Notes: generated from the letters alone by a model not told the origin. A stretch of DNA of 64,000 nucleotides from Plantactinospora soyae (GCF_014874095.1 NZ_JADBEB010000001.1:6448001-6512000), one strand, 5' to 3'. Shown: positions 16,528 through 27,217, numbered from the stretch's first letter. Numbers and translations are program-made.

Positions 16528-18114
16528 ATGAGACCTTTGGTCAAGGCGTTGATCGCCGCGCTCGTTCTGGGTACCGCGCTGGTGGCCGGGCCCAACGCGG
16601 CCGCGGCCGAGACCCGCCACCCCATCGCGCGCACCGATGCCGGTTGGGTGAAAGGCACTGCCGCCCAAGACTATCGACTTTTCCAAGGCATCCCGTTCGC
16701 CGCCCCGCCGGTCGGCGAATTGCGTTGGCGCTCACCGCAACCGGTTACACGATGGCAGGGTTTCCGTGACGCGACCGCAGCCGGTGACCGCTGCGCGCAA
16801 TCAACTGACTTTGCCGGGCTGCCCCGCAGCGAAAGCGAAGACTGCTTGTACCTCAACGTCACCGCACCAAGGTCGGCTTCCAGCCGTCACCTCAAGCCGG
16901 TCATGGTCTGGCTGCACGGCGGTGGTCTGACCACGGGTGGCGGCGACGTGTACAACCCGAGCAGGCTGGCCGTACGCGGTGACATGGTCGTGGTGACCGT
17001 CAATTACCGGCTTGGCGTGTTCGGTTTCTTCGGCCACCCCGGGCTGGAAGACGCTGGGGCGCTTGGCCTTGAAGACCAGCAGGCGGCCATGCGATGGGTG
17101 CAACGCAACGTGGCGGCGTTCGGCGGCGACCCACGCAAGGTCACCCTTGCCGGCGAGTCCGCGGGCTCGCAGTCCGTGTGTTCCCAGCTGGTTTCGCCGC
17201 CAGCGGCCAGCCTGTTCCAGCAAGCCATCACGCAAAGCGCCTTCTGCTCGCAGGGCGCCTTTGCCGCAAGCGCCCTCCGTCCGGTCATCGATTCTCCTTC
17301 GTGGGTACCGCGAGCACGGCACGTCGCGCACGGCCAGACCGTCGCGGCCGGGGTGGGCTGCGCCGACCCCGCGACAGCAGTGGAGTGCTTGCGGCGCAAG
17401 CCAGTTGCCGACCTGCTCGCGCAGCAACCGTTACCAATTCCGGCTTTCGGCACCGCAGTGCTGCCCGAAGACCCCGCGGTAGTGCTGGCACAGGGCCGCT
17501 TCCAACGGATGCCGATGCTGACCGGGATCACGCGCGACGAAGGTACCTACTTCGGGCTGCTCCTCTTCCCCGGCCTGACCGAGCAGCAGTACCGTGACAC
17601 GGTCGCCCAGATCTTCGGCGACCAGGCCCCTCAAGTGTTGGCCGAGTACCCGTCATCGGCGCACGGCTCGCCCGCACAGGCCGCCGCGGCGATCACCAGC
17701 GATCTCGACTGGGCGTGGGCGGCTCGCTCGAACGACCGGCTCTTCGCCGCTCACATGCCGACATTCGCGTACGAGTTCACCGACCGTTCCGCGCCCGCCC
17801 TGTTCCCCTTCCCGCCCGGCCTCGATTCGCTGGCCTCGCACGGCTCGGAGCTACAGTTCCTGTTCGACATCACGTATGACGTACCCCCGCTGACCGAGGA
17901 GCAGCGGCGGCTGGGCGACACGATGATCGGGTACTGGTCACGCTTCGTGGCGACCGGCAAACCCAACGGCCGCGACCTCCCATCGTGGCAACCGGTACGG
18001 GCAACCGCGATTGACCCGTATGTGCAAGAGCTCGGTATCGGCCGCCGCCACGTTGGCCCGTACGACCGCGCCACCGCCCACAACTTCTCCTTTTGGGACA
18101 GCCTCGCCGACTAG
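16528..18114 (+). CDS. Secreted type-B carboxylesterase (cholinesterase-like)
   Basis: The protein has 528 residues from the ATG at 16528, which begins a clear Sec signal (MRPLVKALIAALVLG, ending GPNAAAAE). The fold is the alpha/beta-hydrolase carboxylesterase type. FQGIPFAAPPVGELRW and SEDCLYLNV are N-terminal landmarks, the oxyanion hole is in WLHGGGLTTG, the nucleophile serine is in LAGESAGSQS, the acid is in TRDEGTYFG and the histidine is in ASHGSELQFLF. Family members hydrolyse carboxylic esters. The native start has only a poor GAGG two bases away, so translation may instead run from 16306 as a 602-residue fusion, leaving the signal internal. Its codon use looks less extreme than that of its neighbours, hinting at transfer. 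Confidence 0.88.
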   Translation: MRPLVKALIAALVLGTALVAGPNAAAAETRHPIARTDAGWVKGTAAQDYRLFQGIPFAAPPVGELRWRSPQPVTRWQGFRDATAAGDRCAQSTDFAGLPRSESEDCLYLNVTAPRSASSRHLKPVMVWLHGGGLTTGGGDVYNPSRLAVRGDMVVVTVNYRLGVFGFFGHPGLEDAGALGLEDQQAAMRWVQRNVAAFGGDPRKVTLAGESAGSQSVCSQLVSPPAASLFQQAITQSAFCSQGAFAASALRPVIDSPSWVPRARHVAHGQTVAAGVGCADPATAVECLRRKPVADLLAQQPLPIPAFGTAVLPEDPAVVLAQGRFQRMPMLTGITRDEGTYFGLLLFPGLTEQQYRDTVAQIFGDQAPQVLAEYPSSAHGSPAQAAAAITSDLDWAWAARSNDRLFAAHMPTFAYEFTDRSAPALFPFPPGLDSLASHGSELQFLFDITYDVPPLTEEQRRLGDTMIGYWSRFVATGKPNGRDLPSWQPVRATAIDPYVQELGIGRRHVGPYDRATAHNFSFWDSLAD

Positions 18115-18124
18115 CAAGCAACAG

Positions 18125-18154
18125 CCCCCAGGGGCAGCCGGCCGCCCCTGGGGG
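18125..18154 (+). terminator. Terminator after the esterase
   Basis: A perfect 11-base stem (cccccaggggc with gcccctggggg) closes an 8-base loop, followed by attt. It starts 10 bases after the esterase stop. Confidence 0.85.
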
Positions 18155-18344
18155 ATTTCCCGCAGCTCGTCTTGCCGGACGACGATGAGGCTGCGCGTCC
18201 GCTATCCGCAACCTTCATCCAGACGCGACATCTGCATGGGTAGCGTGGCTGCCAGCGTCGCGACCGCGCAGCTGCTGAGCGCCACCTACGTGGCGACGCT
18301 GCTGCGGATCAGGCGGAGTCCGCGCACCGCGGCCGGGCCGCGCG

Positions 18345-19016
18345 TCACAGGCCCGGGTCGGAGCCACTTCCCGCGTTGTGCTTCGCCACCAGGGTCGGGA
18401 GTTCGTCCAGCGAGTCGATGCGGAACAGGCATCGCTGTGCCACGACCGGGATGTCGAGGATGTGACCCCAGGGGCCGCGCCGGATCAGGCACGTCTTCAT
18501 ACCGGCCTCCTCGGCCGGGCGTACGTCGTTGTCGGGCCGATCGCCGACGTACAGGATCGAGGACGCATCGCCACCGCCTTCGCGGATGACCCGTTGGAAA
18601 AAGGCCGGCGACGGCTTCTCCACGCCCCAACCGTGCGACGTGCCGATCACGTCCACGGGAAGGTCGAGAGCCCGGAGGATGCTCTCCGCATGAGCTGGCT
18701 GGTTGCCGGCCAGGCCCACGAACAGGCCCTGATCCTGCAAGGAGGTCAGGCACGGTCGCGCGTCGGGGTAGAGGTCCTCTTCGCCGAACGACTCCGGCTT
18801 GTCGGCAACCGCCCTGCGCTCGCGCTCGGCCGCGAGGTCGAAGTCGGGCCGGAAGACCCGGAACGTCTCCTGATAGTCCAGACCCCGGGCGATCACCGAG
18901 CCGAAGACGGCCGAGAACGTGTGCCGTGGAACGCCGAGCCAGTCCGCCCAGGTCTCGAACTCGCGGGACTCGTCGAGAATCGTCCCACCGACATCGAAAA
19001 AGATCGCGTCGATCAC
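18345..19016 (-). CDS. HAD-superfamily hydrolase
   Basis: The protein has 223 residues from GTG 19016, chosen because GGAGG lies eight bases upstream. HAD motif I is DAIFFDVGGTILDES, motif II is in VGLAGNQPAHA and motif III with motif IV is KPSPAFFQRVI followed by ILYVGDRPDNDV. The helical cap sits between motifs I and II. These enzymes usually remove phosphate from small metabolites. The substrate cannot be read from sequence. It is divergent from another HAD gene 174 bases away. Confidence 0.88.
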   Translation of the reverse strand: MIDAIFFDVGGTILDESREFETWADWLGVPRHTFSAVFGSVIARGLDYQETFRVFRPDFDLAAERERRAVADKPESFGEEDLYPDARPCLTSLQDQGLFVGLAGNQPAHAESILRALDLPVDVIGTSHGWGVEKPSPAFFQRVIREGGGDASSILYVGDRPDNDVRPAEEAGMKTCLIRRGPWGHILDIPVVAQRCLFRIDSLDELPTLVAKHNAGSGSDPGL

Positions 19017-19084
19017 CTGCGGTCCTCCGTCACGGTCGCGCTGCGGGTGGATCATAGGCGGGATCGTCGGGACTCGCCTCCGAG

Positions 19085-19150
19085 CGCCGTCGCCACGGCT
19101 CCACCAGCTCGCCGAACCGCTCGACGGCGGCGGCACCGGATCTGGGCGGC
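19085..19150 (-). pseudogene. Fragment resembling the LLM oxidoreductase C-terminus
   Basis: The minus strand reads SGAAAVERFGELVEPWRRR, very like the last residues of the LLM oxidoreductase at 19919-20914 (DGATAVDRFGEFVERLRRR). The DNA matches closely over about 37 bases (ctcgccgaaccg-tcgacggcgg). It lies inside the spacer between two divergent HAD genes and looks like a scar of duplication or gene replacement. Confidence 0.5.
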
Positions 19151-19190
19151 ACCGTCAAGGTCCGCCACTCGTCCTCGCTACTCTCTCCAG

Positions 19191-19850
19191 ATGATCAACC
19201 CGATCGAGCTTGTCATCTTCGACTGCGATGGAGTGCTGGTCGACAGCGAACGCATCGCGGTCCGGGTCCACGTCGCGGCGGGCGCCGACCTGGGCTGGCC
19301 ACTTACCGAGGCGGAGGTGATCGATCGGTTCGTCGGCAGGTCCAGGACCTCGATCGGCGAGCTGATCGCCGCCCGCCTCGGGCCCGATGTCGCCGCGACC
19401 TGGGGGGAGCGGTTCGAGTTGGCGCACCGCCAGGCGGTGGACACCGGGCTGACCCCGGTCGACGGGATCACCGACGCGCTCGACGGGATCAGCCAGCAGA
19501 CGTGTGTGGCCTCCAGCGGAACGCACGAGAAGATGCGACACACCCTGGGCCGCACCGGGCTGTACCACCGTTTCGAAGGCCGTATCTTCAGCGCGACCGA
19601 GGTCGCCCACGGCAAGCCCGCCCCCGACCTGTTCCTGCACGCGGCGGCGACCATGGGTGTCCCGCCTGCGGCCTGCGTCGTAGTCGAGGACAGTCAGTAC
19701 GGTGTTCAGGCGGCCCGCTCCGCCGGCATGCGCTGCTTCGGTTATGCCGGTGGACTGACCTCCGCCCGCCAGCTCGAAGGCCCCGATACGGTGATCTTCG
19801 ACGACATGCGAAAGCTGCCGGCCCTGCTGGACAGCGCACTACTCGCCTGA
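19191..19850 (+). CDS. HAD-family phosphatase, beta-phosphoglucomutase-like
   Basis: The protein has 219 residues from ATG 19191. Motif I is LVIFDCDGVLVDSE, with the DxDGVLVDS form typical of the beta-phosphoglucomutase/GPH subgroup. Motif II is in CVASSGTHEK and motifs III/IV are GKPAPDLFLHAA and CVVVEDSQYGVQAA. The four-helix cap lies at residues about 20-85. A likely role is phosphosugar or glycolate phosphatase. It ends 69 bases from the convergent LLM gene. Confidence 0.88.
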   Translation: MINPIELVIFDCDGVLVDSERIAVRVHVAAGADLGWPLTEAEVIDRFVGRSRTSIGELIAARLGPDVAATWGERFELAHRQAVDTGLTPVDGITDALDGISQQTCVASSGTHEKMRHTLGRTGLYHRFEGRIFSATEVAHGKPAPDLFLHAAATMGVPPAACVVVEDSQYGVQAARSAGMRCFGYAGGLTSARQLEGPDTVIFDDMRKLPALLDSALLA

Positions 19851-19918
19851 AGTCCGGGGCGACGACCCTGTCGGTGGTCGACGCGGTATGCACACCCTCG
19901 ACCGCTCGCCACGGCTGG

Positions 19919-20914
19919 TCAACGTCGGCGCAGCCGCTCCACGAACTCGCCGAACCGGTCGACGGCGGTGGCACCGTCGGGCGCCGCCACCTGGAACGCG
20001 AACACGTCCGGCCGGAGCCGATCGAGGACCAGTTCGCAGAAGTCGAGGAGCTGGCGCGGCTGCGCGACCCGTCGGTACCGGGCCAGCACCCAGTCCCGGC
20101 CCAACCGGTCGGCGTTCCGTTGCAGCCGGGCCGGGCTCGACGCGACCAGGCGGCCGGGCGTACGCAGCCCACGCCAGGGCCGTAGCGCCCGGACCGCCTC
20201 GTCCTCGCCGTCGGCCAGTACGACAAAGCTGGTCAACACCACGGCCGGCGGCGTACGCCCGGCGGCGGTCGCGGCGGCGCGGGCCACGTCCACCACCTTG
20301 CGGCCGGCCTCCTCGGGATCCTTGACCGAGGTGACCACCCCGTCGGCGAGCCGTCCCGCCGTGGCCGCCGAGCGGGGACCGGCCGCGGCCAGGTACACCG
20401 GAACGGAGGTCAGCGGCGGACTGTGCAGTCGCAGTGCGGAGACCGGATAGTACGGGGCCTCGGGGCATTCGACGGTGGCGCCGGCGAGCAGGGGCCGGAG
20501 CAGTCCGAGCGCCTCCGTCATCCGGGCCAGCCGCTCGTCGTACCCGGGAAACCGGCCCAGCGGCGCCTCGTTGATCCCCTCCCCGGTACCCACGCCCAGC
20601 GCGAACCTCCCCCCGGAGAGCCGGTCGAGCGTGGCGGCGGCCTGCGCGACCAGTACCGGATGCTGGCGGAACAGCGGGCAGGCGACCGCCGACATCAGCC
20701 CGACGGTACGGGTGGCCGTCGCGATCGCGCCCAGGGTGGACCAGCCGAATCCGGCCGCGCCGACGTCGTTGACCCACGGCTGCAGGTGGTCGGAGACGAG
20801 CAGTGTGTCGAAGCCCGCCTCCTCGGCCCGCCGGGCATGTGCGACCAACAGCTCGGGCTGCCACTCCTCGTGGCCCAGGAACCAACCGAACCGGGTCACC
20901 GGGCTCCTTCGCAT
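19919..20914 (-). CDS. LLM-class F420-dependent oxidoreductase
   Basis: The protein has 331 residues from ATG 20914 (MRRSPVTRFGWFLGHE). A GTG at 20899 is an alternative start. It is a luciferase-like TIM barrel. FDTLLVSDHLQPW, TVGLMSAVACPLFRQHPVLV, RFALGVGTGEGINE and PVYLAAAGPRSAATAGRLADG are typical of F420-linked members such as F420-glucose-6-phosphate dehydrogenase relatives, whose overall pattern it follows. It should use coenzyme F420 or FMN in a cytoplasmic redox reaction with an unknown substrate. It is divergent from the LacI regulator at 21103. The spacer holds a CG-centred palindrome catcgatg at 20978-20985. Confidence 0.87.
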   Translation of the reverse strand: MRRSPVTRFGWFLGHEEWQPELLVAHARRAEEAGFDTLLVSDHLQPWVNDVGAAGFGWSTLGAIATATRTVGLMSAVACPLFRQHPVLVAQAAATLDRLSGGRFALGVGTGEGINEAPLGRFPGYDERLARMTEALGLLRPLLAGATVECPEAPYYPVSALRLHSPPLTSVPVYLAAAGPRSAATAGRLADGVVTSVKDPEEAGRKVVDVARAAATAAGRTPPAVVLTSFVVLADGEDEAVRALRPWRGLRTPGRLVASSPARLQRNADRLGRDWVLARYRRVAQPRQLLDFCELVLDRLRPDVFAFQVAAPDGATAVDRFGEFVERLRRR

Positions 20915-21102
20915 GGTCCGTCCCCGACACTTCGGACCGGTCGGCCGGGACCGGCGAGCGGGTTGGAACTCTATCATCATCGATGTAACAAGCCTTGGTG
21001 AGCGGGCTCGGCGACGTGATCCATCGACCGGACACGGGGGTCCGGCCGACACCGCCTACCCTGGAGCCCACCGCGTGCCGACGTAGTTCCCGGGAGCACA
21101 CC

Positions 21103-22146
21103 ATGAGATCCCACCGCCGCGACCCCGGACGTCCCACCCTGAGCGAGGTCGCGGCCCGGGCCGGTGTCGGGCGGGGGACCGCTTCCCGGGTGGTCAACAA
21201 CTCGTCCCAGGTGAGCCCGACGGTCCGGGCCGCGGTGTGGGCGGCGGTCCGGGAACTCGGGTACGTGCCGAACCGTGCCGCCCGGACCCTGGTGACCCAG
21301 CGGACCGACTCGGTCGCGCTGGTCATCTCCGAGTCCGGTGAGCGGGCGTTCGGTGAGCCGTTCTTCGCGGGCATCGCCCGTGGGGTCAGCGCCGGCCTGG
21401 CCGACACTCCGCTGCAACTCTGGCTGTCCTGGATCCAGTCGCCCGGCGGCCGGGAGAAGATGGAGCACCAGCTCACCGACCAGCACGTCGACGGCGTCAT
21501 GCTGATCTCTCTGCACGACGCGGACCCGTTGCCGGGACTGCTGATGGAGCGCGGACTGCCGACCGTCCTCGGTGGACGGCCGGCCCAGATGCTCGGCCCG
21601 GACGCCCAGCCGGCGTATTTCGTCGACGTGGACAACACCGGGGGTGCCCGGCAGGCGGTCGAGTACCTGCTCTCCATCGGACGGCGGGCGGTGGCCACCG
21701 TCGCCGGCCCGCAGGACATGGGCGCCGGAGTGAACCGTCTGGTCGGGTACCGGCAGGCACTGGCCGCGCGGGGCCGGCCGACCAACGAGAACCTGATCGC
21801 GTACGGCGACTTCAGTGCGAGCAGCGGGGTCGAGGCGATGCGTCAACTGCTCGCCCGATGTCCCGATCTGGACGCGGTCTTCGCGGCCTCGGACCTGATG
21901 GCGTTGGGGGCGATCAAGGCGCTGCACGACGCCGGCCGGCGTGTCCCGGAGGATGTCGCGGTGGTCGGATACGAGGACTCGTCCCTCGCGTTGCACGCCA
22001 ATCCGCCGTTGACCTCCGTACACCAGCCGGTCATCACGATGGGTCGGGAGATGGCCCGGCTGCTGGTCGCGCAGATCCGTGGCGACGAGATCCCCTCGCC
22101 CGCCATCTTCCTGGACACCCACCTGGTCCGCCGGCAGTCCGCCTGA
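21103..22146 (+). CDS. LacI-family transcriptional regulator
   Basis: The protein has 347 residues from ATG 21103 (CGGGAG upstream). The N-terminal HTH is complete: TLSEVAARAGVGRGTASRVV, then a hinge helix region (LGYVPNRAARTLVTQ). The sugar-binding core follows with IARGVSAGLADTPLQ, VDNTGGARQAVEYLL, VFAASDLMALGAIKAL and VAVVGYEDSSLA. LacI regulators bind CG-centred palindromes and release them on binding a sugar. No sugar transporter is adjacent, so this one may act in trans on the glycoside hydrolase genes of the window, several of which carry CG-centred palindromes. The catcgatg site upstream may serve autoregulation. Confidence 0.93.
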   Translation: MRSHRRDPGRPTLSEVAARAGVGRGTASRVVNNSSQVSPTVRAAVWAAVRELGYVPNRAARTLVTQRTDSVALVISESGERAFGEPFFAGIARGVSAGLADTPLQLWLSWIQSPGGREKMEHQLTDQHVDGVMLISLHDADPLPGLLMERGLPTVLGGRPAQMLGPDAQPAYFVDVDNTGGARQAVEYLLSIGRRAVATVAGPQDMGAGVNRLVGYRQALAARGRPTNENLIAYGDFSASSGVEAMRQLLARCPDLDAVFAASDLMALGAIKALHDAGRRVPEDVAVVGYEDSSLALHANPPLTSVHQPVITMGREMARLLVAQIRGDEIPSPAIFLDTHLVRRQSA

Positions 22147-22260
22147 CCACCGGCCGAGCCGACCACGGCCCAGGCCGGCCGGAGCCCCCCGGCGACCGCT
22201 TCGGGCGACCGCTTCGGGCGACCCGTGGATCCGGTCGGTGCGGTCCGCTACCGTCGGCTC

Positions 22261-22860
22261 GTGACGCCGGATATCGACGCCTGGGACGCCTGGACCCCAC
22301 GGGTCGTCGCCGAGCGGCTGGCCGGGCTCGACGTCCCGTGGTGCGTGGCCGCCGGTTGGGCCGTCGAGCTCTTCCTCGGCGTGCCGGGCCGCCCGCACGC
22401 CGATCTGGAGATCGCCGTTCCGGCCGACCGGTTCGGCGCGGTTGCCGAGCGCTTCCCGGACTGCGACTTCCACGTCGCCCACGACGGCGGGCTGCTGCCG
22501 CTCTCGCCCGAGGCGATGCGGACGGGTCATCAGACCTGGGCCTGCGAGCGGGCGAGTGGCCTTTGGCGGTTGGACGTGTTCCGCGAGCCGCACGACGGAG
22601 ACGTCTGGATCTGCCGCCGGGACGCCCGGATCCGCCGGCCGTACGCCGAGATCATCCGCCGGGACCCGGACGGCATTCCCTACCTGGTGCCGGAGGTGGT
22701 GTTGCTGTTCAAGGCGAAGGCCGTCAGGGAGAAGGACCAGGCCGACTTCGCCGCCGCGCTGCCGCTGCTGGACGAGGCGGCCCGACGCTGGCTCGATGAC
22801 TCGCTCGCGCTGCTCGATCCGACGCACCGCTGGCGGAGCCAGTTGTCGACCTCGTACTGA
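22261..22860 (+). CDS. Nucleotidyltransferase-domain protein (aminoglycoside adenylyltransferase-like)
   Basis: The protein has 199 residues. The GTG at 22261 lies six bases after a TACCGT box and so looks leaderless. An upstream GTG at 22225 is less likely. The pattern DVPWCVAAGWAVELFLG, RPHADLEIAVPADRF, WRLDVFREPHDGD and YLVPEVVLLFKAKAVREKDQ is that of the minimal nucleotidyltransferases related to ANT(2'')-type enzymes. In these, the catalytic carboxylates sit in the DLEI and LDVF strands. The normal role and acceptor are unknown, and resistance is not implied. Confidence 0.8.
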   Translation: MTPDIDAWDAWTPRVVAERLAGLDVPWCVAAGWAVELFLGVPGRPHADLEIAVPADRFGAVAERFPDCDFHVAHDGGLLPLSPEAMRTGHQTWACERASGLWRLDVFREPHDGDVWICRRDARIRRPYAEIIRRDPDGIPYLVPEVVLLFKAKAVREKDQADFAAALPLLDEAARRWLDDSLALLDPTHRWRSQLSTSY

Positions 22861-22919
22861 GCCGGCGAGGTCCGGGGCCGCGTCCGCCGGTACGACTGGC
22901 GGAACCGGAGCCGGCTCAG
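22857..22919. terminator. Bidirectional terminator built from both stop codons
   Basis: Perfect 10-base arms ctgagccggc (22857-22866) and gccggctcag (22910-22919) carry the TGA stop of each convergent gene. An inner stem (tccgcc/ggcgga) adds to the structure. Confidence 0.65.
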
Positions 22920-25615
22920 CCGCCGGTCACCACGCCGGTCAGCGCCGCGTTCGGCACCGGCCCTTCCGGCAACTCGACGAAGTGCAGCTCGACCACCTCG
23001 TCCGGCTCGGTCAGCGAGTCGGTGATCGTGGGTACGGTGAGTTCACCGATGGTCGCGCCCGCCTCGATGAAGAGGTACGGCGTCCGCCAGGTCTGGGACA
23101 GCGGCCGGGACGGCTCCGCCGGCTCCCCGGTGTCGACGGCGAGCCAGTCCGGGTCGACGTCCGTGCTGGACAACTCCACGCCGGTGCTCGGCGCGTGTGG
23201 CTCGGTGAGCAGGAAGATGCCCGTCTCGGTCAGCGCGGACGAGGAGACGCGCCAGGTCAGTGCTCCGCCCTCGGCGACCCGGACGGTGGCGGACTCGACG
23301 GAGAGCGTCGGTTCCGGATCGTCGTTGACGGTGGCGACTCCGCCGACGTAGCTGCCGATCACGAAACCCTGTTCCGCCTTGGCGGTCAGCCGCTGATTCT
23401 CGGTGTAGTTCCACAGCGTGTCACCGGTGACCTCGACCGGTACCCGGACCGTCTGCTGGCCGGGCCGGACGGTCGCCAGCCAGGTACGGCTCGTGTGCGT
23501 CACGTCGTCGGAGAGGTAGAACCGCACCAGTCCGTCGCCGCTTCCGGTGACGGTCACCGGGACCTCGTACGTCTTCGTGCCGGAGTCGCCCTCGGAGACC
23601 CGCAGGCTGCCGATGTCGAGTCGTGGCAGGCCGGTCGCGCCCGGGTCGGGTGTGCCCGGCTTCCAGCCCCACACGTCGAGCAGCCAGGCCCGGCCCGTCT
23701 CCGTGCGTGGGGTGAGTTCGATGGCGGCCAGCCTCGCGGGCGCGCCCCGCAGCGGCACCCGCACCTCCTGAGCCCAGTACGAGGTCGTGTTGCCGGTGCC
23801 GGGCAGGCCGTCGACCCGGATCTCGCCCAGCGCGGTGCGGCGGCCGTCCGTGCCGACGACGGCGACGTCGAACCGGGTACCGGTCGTGTTGGGCGGGACG
23901 ATGACGCGCAGCGCCAGGTCGCGAGCGTCGGCGACGGTGACGGGGCGGGCCGGGGCCAGCCGGATCGGGCGGCCGGCGGTGGACCAGTCCAGCGCCGCCG
24001 CGTACCGGTCGGGCTCGGGGATGGTCCAGACGAACGGCGTGAAGTGCCCCAGCACGGCGTTCCGGTCGTCCGGGTCGATACAGGACCGCTCCGCGTCGTA
24101 GGTAACCTGGTCGCAGATCCGCGCTCCGCCGGACACCGTGGTCGACGGGTCCGGGGTGATCAGCGGCGTACGGTTGCCGCCGAGCGCGTGGCTGAGCACC
24201 CGGGCCGGGTCGGCCGAGGGCGCCCGCAGGCCACTGCCGTCGAGCAGCGGTCGGACCCGGTCGTCGCCGTCGACGAAGAGCCGCGCGGCGGCGGCGATGT
24301 AGGTCGCACCGACGGTCTGCTGCTGTGTCGCGGTGAGCCGGGTCGGGGCGCCGGGTGAACAGACCGCGTCGTCACTGATCGAGAAGTCGTCGATGGACGG
24401 TGCCACCGACTGTCCGGGTGTCCACTCGGTGTTGAAGAAGTTGTGGTTGGCGCCGACCACGTACAGCGCGCTGTGCAGCGCCCGGCTGCGGCTGACATCC
24501 CGGGTCTCGTCCACGAACATCTGACCTTGCAGGTCGAGGACGTCACCGTCGCAGCCGGGCAGGATCGTCGCCGACGGAACGTTCGGCACCGGGTCGTGGC
24601 CGAAGATGGTGGGACCGATCAGCAGCAGGCCACGGATGGTCCAGCGGACCCGGCCGTGGTAGCCGTCCCGGGCGGCCGGCGGCGGGGTGAGCGAGTCCAT
24701 CGCGGCACGGCTGACGCCCTCGCCGCCCCGGGAGTGGCCCATCAGGAACACTCGGGACAGGTCGGCGGGCGGCGCGGCGCGGACGATCGCCGGCGCGGCG
24801 GCCCGTCCGGCACCCGCCGCCCAGTCGGCCCACTGCGCCAGGTGCAGCCGGACGAGCGAGGAGCGGGCCTGGGCGCCGGCGTCCTCGACGTCCGAGTCCT
24901 GGCCGTTGACACCGTTGGCCGAGATGGACACGGTCAGATAGCCCTGTGAGGCAAGTAGCCGCTGGGCCTGGAGGTAGCCACGGTGGCTCGGGATCGGGTC
25001 GGTGCCGGCCGGGCAGGGCCACTCCAGGGGCACGTCCTCGTCGCCCCGGTAGCAGAAGGCGTGGCGACCGTGCAGGAAGAGCGCGAGGGGCCGGGTACCG
25101 GATGCACCCTGCGGCGCGACCACGACGGCCCGCATCTCGACCTTCTCCGGGAAGTCGGGCAGCGTGACCGCGGGCAGGTCGTACTCCCCGATGACGGACC
25201 GGTAGGGCCCGGGGACGCCGGGGTCGACGGCGCCGGGTGGCTGTGCTGCCGGCGCGGCGGCGACCGGGGCGGAGCGGCGGGTGCTGCGCGGTGGGGGCTG
25301 GTCGATCCGCCTGCCGCCGGCCCGCACCGTCAGTTCGTCGAACCGGACGGGGCCGCCCAGCCCGAGGCTGAAGGTCCGGCCGTCCGGATGGGGGTGAGCC
25401 CGGCCGAGCCGCCTGTCGCCCGACCAGAACTCCACTGCGGCGTCGCCCATCGGCACCCGCTGGTCCGAGCGCCAGGTCAGCTTGCCGTCGGTCACCGACC
25501 AGCCGCCGGTCGCCGACTGCGGTGACGGGCTTGCGGGGGGAGCGGCCGTCGCCTGCCCGGCCGCCCCCGTCACCAGCGCCAGGGCCAGGGTGGCCGATAT
25601 CAGGAATCTACGCAT
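22916..25615 (-). CDS. Secreted alpha/beta-hydrolase with Calx-beta-like C-terminus
   Basis: The protein has 899 residues from ATG 25615. A Sec signal (MRRFLISATLALALVTGAAG) precedes a beta-rich part. An alpha/beta-hydrolase domain follows with LALFLHGRHAFC and the nucleophile elbow VFLMGHSRGGEG. ATILPGCDGDV and VVGANHNFFNTEW contain the likely acid and histidine. The last 300 residues contain a jelly-roll-like part and two Calx-beta-like repeats (RVSEGDSGTKTYEVPVTVTG; VRVAEGGALTWRVS), probably calcium-binding or adhesive. The substrate is unknown; an esterase or lipase acting at the surface is plausible. It lies 195 bases downstream of the GH10 gene on the same strand. Confidence 0.8.
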   Translation of the reverse strand: MRRFLISATLALALVTGAAGQATAAPPASPSPQSATGGWSVTDGKLTWRSDQRVPMGDAAVEFWSGDRRLGRAHPHPDGRTFSLGLGGPVRFDELTVRAGGRRIDQPPPRSTRRSAPVAAAPAAQPPGAVDPGVPGPYRSVIGEYDLPAVTLPDFPEKVEMRAVVVAPQGASGTRPLALFLHGRHAFCYRGDEDVPLEWPCPAGTDPIPSHRGYLQAQRLLASQGYLTVSISANGVNGQDSDVEDAGAQARSSLVRLHLAQWADWAAGAGRAAAPAIVRAAPPADLSRVFLMGHSRGGEGVSRAAMDSLTPPPAARDGYHGRVRWTIRGLLLIGPTIFGHDPVPNVPSATILPGCDGDVLDLQGQMFVDETRDVSRSRALHSALYVVGANHNFFNTEWTPGQSVAPSIDDFSISDDAVCSPGAPTRLTATQQQTVGATYIAAAARLFVDGDDRVRPLLDGSGLRAPSADPARVLSHALGGNRTPLITPDPSTTVSGGARICDQVTYDAERSCIDPDDRNAVLGHFTPFVWTIPEPDRYAAALDWSTAGRPIRLAPARPVTVADARDLALRVIVPPNTTGTRFDVAVVGTDGRRTALGEIRVDGLPGTGNTTSYWAQEVRVPLRGAPARLAAIELTPRTETGRAWLLDVWGWKPGTPDPGATGLPRLDIGSLRVSEGDSGTKTYEVPVTVTGSGDGLVRFYLSDDVTHTSRTWLATVRPGQQTVRVPVEVTGDTLWNYTENQRLTAKAEQGFVIGSYVGGVATVNDDPEPTLSVESATVRVAEGGALTWRVSSSALTETGIFLLTEPHAPSTGVELSSTDVDPDWLAVDTGEPAEPSRPLSQTWRTPYLFIEAGATIGELTVPTITDSLTEPDEVVELHFVELPEGPVPNAALTGVVTGG

Positions 25616-25810
25616 GTGATCGTGTCTATCCCATGGTCGCAAGGTGCTGAGCTGGTGACGAAGCGGGAGCCGGCCGGCCCGTCGCCCGGCTGCCAGGTCC
25701 GGCCGGCCGTTGCCGGTACGGCTCGGGCGCCGGCGCGGCGACCACGAGGGTCGCCGCGCCGATGGTCCGATCGCGGTGGTGCGGGTCGTCGGATCGGTCC
25801 GCCCGAGCAA

Positions 25811-27217
<1,407 letters not shown>

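Noticed and set aside
22261-22860. Nucleotidyltransferase as an antibiotic resistance gene
   Set aside because: Only the general fold is visible. No close match to a known aminoglycoside enzyme can be claimed from sequence reading.
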